This document shows positions 1-7,231 of a DNA stretch of 64,000 nt, piece after piece. The position numbers were made by a program, and so were the translations under genes. The DNA is taken from NCBI RefSeq assembly GCF_013391475.1, contig NZ_JACBAZ010000001.1, forward strand, positions 124,001 through 188,000, given 5' to 3'. The first letter of the stretch is position 1; the number at the start of each line of letters is the position of its first letter. The notes under the pieces are model-generated. The model had not been told where the DNA came from, did not search any database, and was given only the letters and a program-made list of their open reading frames with translations. The stretch comes from Oceaniferula marina (GTDB lineage Bacteria; Verrucomicrobiota; Verrucomicrobiia; Verrucomicrobiales; Akkermansiaceae).

Positions 1-2035
1 GTTGTCCACGGTGGTAGGTGATCTGGTAGGTGTTAAACAGATTGCCACTGTAGGCCTTTCCCGAGTTGGTGTTGCGGGTGCGGTAGTGGAGAACTGCAAA
101 TGCGGTTAAGGTGTTGCGGCCTGCACCCTTGACCCGGATGGCTTCGGTGATTTGATAACTGCGCTGGTTGTATTTCCCTGCATATTTCAAGAGGTCTTTT
201 TTGATGTAGTCTTGAGTAGCAGATTCGATTTTGTAGTAGGGGCTTACTTGCTTATCGTAGTAATCGAGCTGTTTGAGGATGGATCCTCTGTCTGAGTTGC
301 CCGCTTTGATGAATCGGGTGATGAATTCGACGATGTCTTTTTTCTGGGCTTCGGCATTGTAGCGGACCGATGCTTCCTCGAGGACTTCGTTGTTGATCGC
401 GGAGATGACAGGTTTGTTGTGTTTGGTTCCGATGGAGAGTTTGCTGAGGACTTTACCTGTGCGAGATTCCACACCATTGCTAACTTCGTATTGCAGGGCT
501 GTTTGCGTGTGGTAGAGATGGGAGGATGCGCGATCAATATGGATGTTGGTGCCTGGTGTGTAATTTCGCTCGGGCCACCGCTGGTTATAATTCCGGCTGT
601 CGGTGTCGATGGCATTCCGAGGATACGACGGTTTACCAAAGTAGTTGACGTAGTCGGCATAATATTTGAGTTGTTGTCCGGTTTTTCCATCATTGTAGTA
701 GTCGAGGACGAACTGCCTGATGTCGGAATGGCTGACGGGTTTGAGGTCGTTTTTATTGTCAGTTGAGTCTTGCTGGTTCTGCTGCTGTTTTGATTCGGAT
801 GTTTTTGTTTGGTGATTGGTTTCTGATTTGAGGGTGTTGGTTTGCTTCGCAGTTTGGTTTTTGTTTTGCTGTTGGTAGTGTTTGACGCCGAGATAGGTTC
901 CCAGCGTGATGAGTCCGATTAATAAAAAGATGATGCCGCTTAGGAGCACGACCGGTTTTTGTTTGCGGTGGCGTGTTGTCTGTCGGACGGTCGATGGAGA
1001 CCTGCGGTCGGGCTGATGGGGGACGGGCGGTTTCGCTTTGTTGGGGTTCGGTTTGAGGGGGGCGGTGGTTTGCTGATGGTTTGTTTGTTGATGGTTTGTT
1101 TGTTGTTTCGCCGCTCTTGGGCCGATTTGAGCTGCGATATGCCTCAATTCATCTTGCCAGATGCGAGCATTTTGAGGTCGCTGGCGTTCGCTCATCTGCA
1201 TAGCGTGCGCAATGGCGTTCGAGAGTGTTGGCGAGGCTTTGCGGAGCTGGAGCAGGGGAATGCATGGATCTTTTTTTCCATGGCGCAGGGCGTTGTTGCG
1301 GTCCGGGGCCTCAGGCGGAGGCGTGCCCGTGAGCATGAAATAGGCGACGGATGCCAGGGCGTAGACATCGGACCATGGCCCCTGGTATTTTGCTTCGGTC
1401 GAGTATTGTTCGATGGGTGCGTATCCGGGGGAGATGATGGAGGTGATGGCTTGGCTTTTGAGCGCGACGAGATTGCGGGAGGCTCCGAAGTCGAGCAGGA
1501 TCGGCATCTGCTTGCTTTGCTCGAGGATGATGTTTTCGGGTTTAATGTCCCGGTGTAAGATCCCGGCTTGGTGGATGGTGTTGACGGCATCACAGAGAGA
1601 GATCAATATATTGAGACATTGGCCTTCCGTGAAGGTTCCGTAGGCTGCTACGTGACCTTTGATGTCATCGCCCTGAATGTAGGGCATCACCATGTAGGCT
1701 GTGCCGTTTTGCTCAAAAAACTCAAGCATCCGGACAAGGTGGGGGTGTTTGAACTTAGCCAGAGTTCTGGCCTCTTTGATGAACGAGTCGATGGCCCAAC
1801 GGAAATCATCATGCAGCGACTGGGAGTGTGCGCTTACACTGAGGTCATGATGTCGTGTTGCGATCGCCGTGGGAAGCAGCTCCTTGATGGCTAGTTCCGA
1901 GCCCGTATGAATATCTTGTGCTGCATAGGTGATACCAAAGCCACCCTTGCCGATCACCCGCGTGATTTGATAGTGATTGACAATATGTCCAGGAGGGAGC
2001 GCCAAGGCGTCCTCATCTGGGAGGTTGGGGGACAT
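1..2035 (-). CDS. Transmembrane Ser/Thr protein kinase, C-terminus cut by window edge
   Basis: An open frame on the minus strand starts at ATG 2035 and is still open at base 1, so the 3' end is missing (about 678 residues visible). It has a full Hanks-type kinase domain: glycine loop VIGKGGFGITY near residue 28, catalytic Lys in AIKELLP near 51, HRDIKPEN near 160, DFGAS, and GYAPIEQYS in the activation segment. A Gln/Lys/Thr-rich linker leads to one membrane helix near 360-380 (LLSGIIFLLIGLITLG). The outer part has two stretches with the YYG...RWPxRxY pattern seen in NTF2-like extracellular domains. It starts 20 nt after the stop of the vWA gene at 2056, so the two are probably cotranscribed. 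Predicted role: inner-membrane kinase sensing the periplasm. It is a paralogue of the kinase at 7232-10036. Kinase identity is firm; ligand and targets are unknown. Confidence 0.93.
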   Translation of the reverse strand, partial: MSPNLPDEDALALPPGHIVNHYQITRVIGKGGFGITYAAQDIHTGSELAIKELLPTAIATRHHDLSVSAHSQSLHDDFRWAIDSFIKEARTLAKFKHPHLVRMLEFFEQNGTAYMVMPYIQGDDIKGHVAAYGTFTEGQCLNILISLCDAVNTIHQAGILHRDIKPENIILEQSKQMPILLDFGASRNLVALKSQAITSIISPGYAPIEQYSTEAKYQGPWSDVYALASVAYFMLTGTPPPEAPDRNNALRHGKKDPCIPLLQLRKASPTLSNAIAHAMQMSERQRPQNARIWQDELRHIAAQIGPRAAKQQTNHQQTNHQQTTAPLKPNPNKAKPPVPHQPDRRSPSTVRQTTRHRKQKPVVLLSGIIFLLIGLITLGTYLGVKHYQQQNKNQTAKQTNTLKSETNHQTKTSESKQQQNQQDSTDNKNDLKPVSHSDIRQFVLDYYNDGKTGQQLKYYADYVNYFGKPSYPRNAIDTDSRNYNQRWPERNYTPGTNIHIDRASSHLYHTQTALQYEVSNGVESRTGKVLSKLSIGTKHNKPVISAINNEVLEEASVRYNAEAQKKDIVEFITRFIKAGNSDRGSILKQLDYYDKQVSPYYKIESATQDYIKKDLLKYAGKYNQRSYQITEAIRVKGAGRNTLTAFAVLHYRTRNTNSGKAYSGNLFNTYQITYHRGQ
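1074..1103. repeat. Two perfect 15-bp tandem copies inside the kinase gene
   Basis: The unit TGATGGTTTGTTTGT occurs twice head to tail. Being a multiple of three, it keeps frame and encodes a duplicated Asn-His-Gln-Gln-Thr unit in the cytoplasmic linker between kinase domain and membrane helix. Copy-number change would alter linker length without breaking the protein. Confidence 0.85.
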
Positions 2036-2055
2036 GATTTTGTAGGAGGTGTGGG

Positions 2056-2937
2056 TCAGGGCGAAAGGGTCGCCCGGATCAGACTGTTGAGCATACGGCC
2101 GCTGTCTTCAATGTATTCTCCGTCACCGCGGCGGGCCAGATTTTGGAGGAAGCCGGGTGCTTGATCGTCCATGTTGTCCGTTCTGGCCAAAATGGATGTC
2201 ACTCTGCTGGAGATTGACGAGCGGGAGCTGTTGCTGAACTTGGAAGCCAATTGCCAGGCCTGCTCTTCGTTTTTGGCGGAAGCATCGGTGATGACCACGA
2301 TGATGTGTTTCCAATTACCTGAAGTCCAACTCATTTGACTAGCCTGCTCCAGGGCGATGGATACGGACTCGGGTTTGTCCGAGTTCTTATCGGAACTTGC
2401 TTCCAGAGCATCGACGAAGCGGCTCAGGCTGCGAAACGATTGGTCGTTCATTTCTCGGATTGGAAATTTTTTGGTGACATAGGATGTGGCGCTGCTGGCC
2501 TCGACTTCATCCCGGTAAGCGACAAAACCAATTCGAATCCGTTTATTGACGAGCTTGAGGGTGTCAACCACATCCTTGAGGTTGGTTTTGATGTCCTCCA
2601 GATGGCTGTCCATGCTGCTGGTCGTGTCGCAGACGAATACAATTTCCACATCTTTCGGTTGAAGTGATGCCGCTTCGGCTTCGGCTTTTTTTTGTGCGGC
2701 TTCGTGTCGGGCCGCTTTGGCTTCCGCTTTGTTACGGGCTGCCTCCATGGTGGCCGCTGTCTTTTTTGCTTCTTCTAACTGGGCTGAGACGATTCGAGCT
2801 TTGGCTACGAGGTCATCATTCTTCATGTAGTAGGGGAAGAGGATGACAGCGATGATTACGAAGGCCCCCATAGCCGACGCAAAAAGGTCGAGCGTGGAAA
2901 TACTAAAAATATTCAATTGACGGGATGGGCGCCTCAT
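2056..2937 (-). CDS. Single-helix membrane protein with periplasmic vWA domain (MotB/ExbD-like helix)
   Basis: The protein has about 293 residues from ATG 2937; a GTG at 2949 would add four residues. A short basic N-terminus is followed by one helix, roughly residues 18-38, reading TLDLFASAMGAFVIIAVIL. The Asp at the helix start followed by a small/aromatic pattern resembles MotB, ExbD and ZorB stator helices (my comparison from memory). An Ala/Lys/Glu-rich coiled coil comes next (about 45-95). A vWA domain follows with MIDAS motif DTTSS after a hydrophobic strand and a later ITDAS strand end. Topology should place the vWA domain in the periplasm. The gene is divergent from the vWA-FHA operon and is followed by a kinase gene 20 nt downstream. 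It probably partners the MotA/TolQ/ExbB-like protein at 4832-5587. The vWA call is strong; the stator role is inference. Confidence 0.88.
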   Translation of the reverse strand: MRRPSRQLNIFSISTLDLFASAMGAFVIIAVILFPYYMKNDDLVAKARIVSAQLEEAKKTAATMEAARNKAEAKAARHEAAQKKAEAEAASLQPKDVEIVFVCDTTSSMDSHLEDIKTNLKDVVDTLKLVNKRIRIGFVAYRDEVEASSATSYVTKKFPIREMNDQSFRSLSRFVDALEASSDKNSDKPESVSIALEQASQMSWTSGNWKHIIVVITDASAKNEEQAWQLASKFSNSSRSSISSRVTSILARTDNMDDQAPGFLQNLARRGDGEYIEDSGRMLNSLIRATLSP

Positions 2938-3022
2938 AAGTAATACCACTAGGGTAGTCTTGTGATGTGTGACAAGTTTATTTCAGTGTCATAATGTCAT
3001 TTGAACGTGCATCCAAACTCTT

Positions 3023-3036
3023 AAGCCACTAGGCTT
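3023..3036. repeat. Inverted repeat in the divergent intergenic region (AAGCC-ACTA-GGCTT)
   Basis: A perfect 5-bp stem with a 4-nt loop lies 24 nt before the ATG of the vWA-FHA gene, in the 122-bp region between two divergent operons (2938-3059). TGTCAT also occurs twice nearby. It could be an operator or a 5' leader hairpin. I found no convincing -35/-10 pair in this region. Confidence 0.35.
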
Positions 3037-3059
3037 GTTAAATCTTATCCCCCTATAAA

Positions 3060-4781
3060 ATGATTAGACGCTCGATTGATAGTTCACTGTTTGCCAAGGT
3101 TTTTCTGATTTGGTTTTTGATTCTAACCAAACTGATGGGTGGGTTGGATGAACGATACACTGGGGTAAGTGAAGATGTGGATAAACCGAATCTGGTTCGT
3201 TTTGAATATAAGTTGAACCCTTACGAGGAAGTTACCGGAGTCTCCGTTAAGAGTGATGCAGATGAGCTCTTTCCCAAATTGCTTTCCTATGTTGATCAGC
3301 CGGATGCCAAAACCGCAGTGTTGTTTCTCATCGATACCAGCAACCCTCGGCGGGGAAAAGAGGTTGAGCAGGCGAGAAAGTTGGTTATGGACACCTTGAG
3401 TGCTGCGGATGCCACGCGTCATGTGATCGGGGTCTATCCTTTTCATGGTCAGATCGACGAGGGGTTTGCTCCCATGGGGACGCCTTTAAAGGAACTTCAG
3501 GAAAAAGCAAAGACGATCAAGGCAAACGGGATCAACACCATTCTTTATGGTAGTGCGTTGAAGGCAATTGGTATTTTGGAAAAGACCGAGGCCGAACGTA
3601 AGGCCATTGTAATTATTTCGGATTGGAAAAGTGAAGACAATGTCATGGATGCAAAGGGCTTTGTGCAGAAGGCCGAAACATTACTTCGAAATGGTAAGAT
3701 TGTTTGCCATAGTGTGATTCTTGCAGAAGAGGATCAGAGTGAAGTGGATACGGCTGAGCATTTGGCTGAGTCAACCGGAGGGCAGGTAGTCAAGGTGTCG
3801 AAAAAGAATCTCCGGATCCCGGCATCTTTTGCTGGAGAGTTGCTGTTGCATTTGGAAAGTGGTGGGCAGGCTGTGGTTGATCTGACAGGTCGGGAACAAG
3901 CCGCCAAGGTTGTCTTCGAAGTGCAAACAAAATCAGGCGCTACTTATCCTTATACCTATGACCGTCAAGCGAAGACGGGAGGGGCTTCGGACGTTGTTGA
4001 TCCAAAGAACCCCCAAGCGACAGATCCTGATGCTGATCCTGGTGCCGCTGTTGATCCTGATGAGGATACCAGTGGTGGCGATGCTCCGGGGGATACGACG
4101 AACCCTGATGAGGCTCAAGGACCTGACCAAGGTTCGGCGTCGTCAGATGATGGGGCAGCTGGGTCTGATTCGAAATCAACGAAATCGGAAGAGGGTGGTT
4201 TTCTTGGGCTGCCAATTTGGATGGTGCTTTCCGGTGTGGGAGTAGGTGTCGTTGTTCTGGTGATTTTGATTGTTCTGATTCTGCGCAATAAAGAGGAAGA
4301 TGTTTTTGAGCAGGATTATCAGGCTCAGGATCTGGATGGGGACAACCCGTTTGTTGTTGATGATGCCGTAGATCCGGTTGACGCTCCTGAGAACGATCCA
4401 TTGCAAGTGCCTGCTCTGTATGCCGCTGAGTTTGAGCTCGGCAATGGGACGGCCATTTGTAACACCTTGCCGGATCCTGGAGAGGAGGTTGCGGCCTACC
4501 TCAAATTTGGAGAAGCAGGCTCACGCGGTGTGTATCCGATTGCCAAGACCGCGGTTCGCATTGGCCGGGGGCAGGACAACGATCTGTCATTGAAAAATGA
4601 CAGTGTGTCGAGGCATCATGCTGAGATTCTGAACAAACGCGACGGAAGTTTTTCCATCACTGATCTGGACTCCGGGAACCGGGTCTACGTGAATGGTGAG
4701 GAGATTACTCAGGCCTCGCTGCAGGTAGGCGATGTGGTCGAGGTCGGGGAAGTCACATTTACTTTTGATCTCGAGGCCTGA
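3060..4781 (+). CDS. vWA - transmembrane - FHA signalling protein
   Basis: The protein has 573 residues. An N-terminal hydrophobic segment (about 10-28, signal peptide or anchor) precedes a vWA-like domain (about 75-260; LFLIDTSNP and IVIISDWKSED at the MIDAS positions). A long acidic Asp/Pro/Ser linker follows (about 305-380). Then comes a strong membrane helix (about 387-412) ending in Lys/Glu. A C-terminal FHA domain (about 485-570) has the hallmarks IGRGQDNDL, SRHHAEI and VNGEEI. So vWA should be outside the inner membrane and the phosphothreonine-binding FHA domain inside. The MIDAS is degenerate: the fifth residue is Pro in place of Ser. First gene of a four-gene plus-strand run ending with a phosphatase. 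Role: probable link between a periplasmic event and kinase-dependent binding in the cytoplasm. Confidence 0.9.
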   Translation: MIRRSIDSSLFAKVFLIWFLILTKLMGGLDERYTGVSEDVDKPNLVRFEYKLNPYEEVTGVSVKSDADELFPKLLSYVDQPDAKTAVLFLIDTSNPRRGKEVEQARKLVMDTLSAADATRHVIGVYPFHGQIDEGFAPMGTPLKELQEKAKTIKANGINTILYGSALKAIGILEKTEAERKAIVIISDWKSEDNVMDAKGFVQKAETLLRNGKIVCHSVILAEEDQSEVDTAEHLAESTGGQVVKVSKKNLRIPASFAGELLLHLESGGQAVVDLTGREQAAKVVFEVQTKSGATYPYTYDRQAKTGGASDVVDPKNPQATDPDADPGAAVDPDEDTSGGDAPGDTTNPDEAQGPDQGSASSDDGAAGSDSKSTKSEEGGFLGLPIWMVLSGVGVGVVVLVILIVLILRNKEEDVFEQDYQAQDLDGDNPFVVDDAVDPVDAPENDPLQVPALYAAEFELGNGTAICNTLPDPGEEVAAYLKFGEAGSRGVYPIAKTAVRIGRGQDNDLSLKNDSVSRHHAEILNKRDGSFSITDLDSGNRVYVNGEEITQASLQVGDVVEVGEVTFTFDLEA

Positions 4782-4831
4782 TTTGAAAGGAGTCCTTCAA
4801 ATGTTTATTCACTGCGATTATTGATTTCCCT

Positions 4832-5587
4832 ATGGAACGATTATTAACGGCGATTATCGCCATCATGTTGGGTATTGTAACGGTGGTTGTACTGAACCTC
4901 TCGTTGACGGGCGGTGAGACCGCCGCGATGCTACTGATCAACAAGTCAGATAACGCGTTGGTCTGGGTATCTGAGCAGGCATTAATGTGGATGTTTTTTT
5001 ACCTTGGCTTGGGAGAGTTGGTCTTACGTTTTCTCGCCTCGAGCAAAGAGGGAAAACAAACCAAGCGCAACCTGCTTCCCGAGGAGGATTCTGTGATATT
5101 GACCTCCAAGGAATTGCCCGCTGTTTATACCAGGGCCAAACAGGCGGGGAGCGCGTATTTACCCCGCTTGATTCAACGAGTGGTCCGCCAATTCCAAATT
5201 TCGCAATCAGCAGATCAGGCCAACAGTGTGCTGGATTCCAGTATGGAGCTTTTCCTGCATGAGATTGATTTAAAATACAATATGCTCCGATACATTATGT
5301 GGGTGATTCCTACGATTGGCTTTATTGGAACGGTTCGAGGGATTGCTTTGGGCTTGAGTACCGCAGCCGCGGAATCTCATAAGGGCAATACCGATGATTT
5401 GCTTTATGTGGTGTCGACCGATTTGGCGGTTGCTTTTTATACGACCATGCTGGCGCTGGTGATGTCCGGTGTGCTGGTTTTGATCATGCATATTTGCCAA
5501 GGCCGGGAAGAAGGTGGTCTGAACCGCTCCGGGCAGTATTGTATCGACCACCTGATTAATAAACTCTACAATCCACAACCATCATAA
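4832..5587 (+). CDS. MotA/TolQ/ExbB-like proton-channel protein
   Basis: The protein has 251 residues and four predicted membrane helices (about 5-25, 48-70, 152-178, 198-225) with a cytoplasmic loop of some 80 residues between helices 2 and 3. The family signature is in helix 3: IPTIGFIGTVRGI followed by LGLSTA. The next helix follows STDLAVAFYTTMLAL, the usual pore-side segment. Known members form pentamers around a dimer of single-helix partners and use ion flow to do mechanical work. The obvious local partner is the single-helix vWA protein at 2056-2937, encoded on the other arm of this locus. No TolR/ExbD or OmpA-type MotB is present. It lies 50 nt after the vWA-FHA gene and 15 nt before the FHA gene. 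Family call strong; the ion used is unknown. Confidence 0.88.
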   Translation: MERLLTAIIAIMLGIVTVVVLNLSLTGGETAAMLLINKSDNALVWVSEQALMWMFFYLGLGELVLRFLASSKEGKQTKRNLLPEEDSVILTSKELPAVYTRAKQAGSAYLPRLIQRVVRQFQISQSADQANSVLDSSMELFLHEIDLKYNMLRYIMWVIPTIGFIGTVRGIALGLSTAAAESHKGNTDDLLYVVSTDLAVAFYTTMLALVMSGVLVLIMHICQGREEGGLNRSGQYCIDHLINKLYNPQPS

Positions 5588-5602
5588 ACCAAATAGACGA
5601 CT

Positions 5603-6319
5603 ATGGACTCTGACGCCGATAAAACCCGAATGATCCGAAGGAGCCGTCCAGCCAGCGATGCTGGGACGCCTGCTACCCCACCGAAATTGCCCGACACTTC
5701 TCATCACGACCCGGATGCAACCCGTATTATTCAGCCCAATCAAGCGCCTCAACCCAGTTTGCATCAAGTTCCTGAAACAGGGGGGATCGATGACGATGCG
5801 ACCCGTCTGATTGCGCAACCGAATCCTGGTCTTGATCCAGGGGCACCACAAAGTGCAGGAGTGGATGATTCCGATAAAACCAAATTGGTGCGTCGGTCTT
5901 CCGGGGGTGCGGCAAGTGTTGCCACCACAGGCTCATCGCAAGGGCCCGGAACTTCCATGGACGATCCTGTGACCGGATGGTTGGTGGTTATTGACGGACC
6001 GGGTAAAGGGAATCAGGTGGCCATTGGTGAGCAGGATAATCATGTTGGCCGGTCAGGAGGGGCAGACGGGGCCCGGGTTTGTTTGGATTTTGGCGATCAC
6101 GGTATCTCCAGGAACAATGCCTTTGTGCTACGCTATGATCCTAAAAAGCGCCGCTTCAAAATTTTGCCAGGGGAGGGAGCCAACATTGTTTATTTGAACG
6201 ATGATGATTTGGATGTCCCCACGGAAATAAAAGCGGGAGATGTGATTGAACTCAGCGATACCAAATTACGTTTTGTGCCGTTTTGCGGACCTGAATTTGA
6301 TTGGGTCGACACGGAGTAA
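5603..6319 (+). CDS. Cytoplasmic FHA-domain protein with repeated Asp-x-Thr-Arg motifs
   Basis: The protein has 238 residues and no signal peptide or membrane helix. The N-terminal half is Pro/Ser/Gln rich and carries four short threonine motifs: DKTRMIRRS, DATRIIQ, DATRLIA and DKTKLVRRS. The C-terminal half (about 128-230) is an FHA domain: a GKGNQVAIG strand, HVGRSGG, then HGISRNNAFV and a late YLNDDD turn. The conserved His of SRxxH is replaced by Asn. Such a layout fits a small adaptor phosphorylated on threonine by a membrane kinase and bound by its own or another FHA domain. The same K-T-R motif recurs at the end of the next gene's phosphatase. Gene spacing of 15 nt before and 32 nt after supports an operon. 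The phospho-sites are inferred only. Confidence 0.85.
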   Translation: MDSDADKTRMIRRSRPASDAGTPATPPKLPDTSHHDPDATRIIQPNQAPQPSLHQVPETGGIDDDATRLIAQPNPGLDPGAPQSAGVDDSDKTKLVRRSSGGAASVATTGSSQGPGTSMDDPVTGWLVVIDGPGKGNQVAIGEQDNHVGRSGGADGARVCLDFGDHGISRNNAFVLRYDPKKRRFKILPGEGANIVYLNDDDLDVPTEIKAGDVIELSDTKLRFVPFCGPEFDWVDTE

Positions 6320-6351
6320 GGCCGCGGGGTTCGATTCTGAGGACATGATTC

Positions 6352-7203
6352 ATGTTTGAAGTAGAGAGAGATTTTGCTGGTTTGCAGCGTCCGGGGGCTC
6401 GTCCGTATCAGGAGGATTCCCAGGGCTTTGCTGTGCTCTCGGAACGTGAGGACGGCGGGATTGAAACCTTGCTGGTTGTCTTGGCTGATGGCATGGGGGG
6501 TGAAAATGCCGGTGATTATGCAAGCCAAACAGTGGTTGATACCTTTGTTGCCTATTGTCATACACACTATCATTCGGATCGGGTTCCAGAGATGTTGACA
6601 AGCGCGATGCAGGTAGCCAATGAAAAGGTGGCAGATGCCATTGTTCGCAAACCTTCATTGGAGGGCATGGGGTCTACCTTGCTTGCCGCTGTGGTGAGCG
6701 AGGACTCTTTGTATTGGCTCAGCGTCGGAGACTCACCGCTTTATTTGTTCCGTGACGGGAAGTTGAGTCAGATCAACGAGGATCATTCGATGATGCCGGT
6801 GTTGTTGAAGCTCGTTGAAGAAGGGGATTTGGAAGAGGCTGAGTTGGCGACACACCCTGACCGGAACGTGTTGCGATCAGCGATTATCGGGGATGAAATT
6901 GAACTGATTGACTGCCCCGATCAAGCAATTGCCATGCAAGCGGGTGATGTGCTGCTTGTGGCATCAGACGGATTGCAGACTCTGGAGAAGGAGGAGATCG
7001 AATTGCGGCTCACGCGGCATAAACAGCTGCCCGCAGATGGGCTTGCCCGGATTCTCTTGCGTGCTGTTGAACGTGCAGCGAACCCTAAACAGGACAATGT
7101 TTCGATTAACGTTGTTTGTCTACCCGGTCTGACCCGAACAGGGGATGTGGATGAAGATTGGATGAGTAAAACCCGTATCTTACGGCGCGGTGAGGAGGGG
7201 TGA
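6352..7203 (+). CDS. PP2C-type (PPM) Ser/Thr protein phosphatase
   Basis: The protein has 283 residues, is soluble, and matches the usual length of bacterial PPM phosphatases. The metal-binding motifs are intact: RPYQEDS, LADGMGGENAGDYAS, MGSTLLAAV, LSVGDSPLYLF, LLVASDGLQTL and the closing QDNVSINVV. It should remove phosphate from Thr/Ser residues placed by the two flanking membrane kinases. An unusual short tail follows the catalytic domain and ends SKTRILRRG, matching the DKTRMIRRS motif of the FHA protein just upstream, so the phosphatase may itself be a kinase substrate and FHA ligand. It is the last gene of the plus-strand run; the kinase gene at 7232 converges on it with a 28-nt gap and no visible terminator. 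Confidence 0.95.
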   Translation: MFEVERDFAGLQRPGARPYQEDSQGFAVLSEREDGGIETLLVVLADGMGGENAGDYASQTVVDTFVAYCHTHYHSDRVPEMLTSAMQVANEKVADAIVRKPSLEGMGSTLLAAVVSEDSLYWLSVGDSPLYLFRDGKLSQINEDHSMMPVLLKLVEEGDLEEAELATHPDRNVLRSAIIGDEIELIDCPDQAIAMQAGDVLLVASDGLQTLEKEEIELRLTRHKQLPADGLARILLRAVERAANPKQDNVSINVVCLPGLTRTGDVDEDWMSKTRILRRGEEG

Positions 7204-7231
7204 TCCCGAGCTGGGTTTCTCCGAGTAATGG

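Noticed and set aside
4832-5587. Ordinary TolQ or ExbB for outer-membrane transport
   Set aside because: No TolR/ExbD, TonB, TolA or TolB gene is near; the protein has four helices and lies in a kinase-phosphatase operon.
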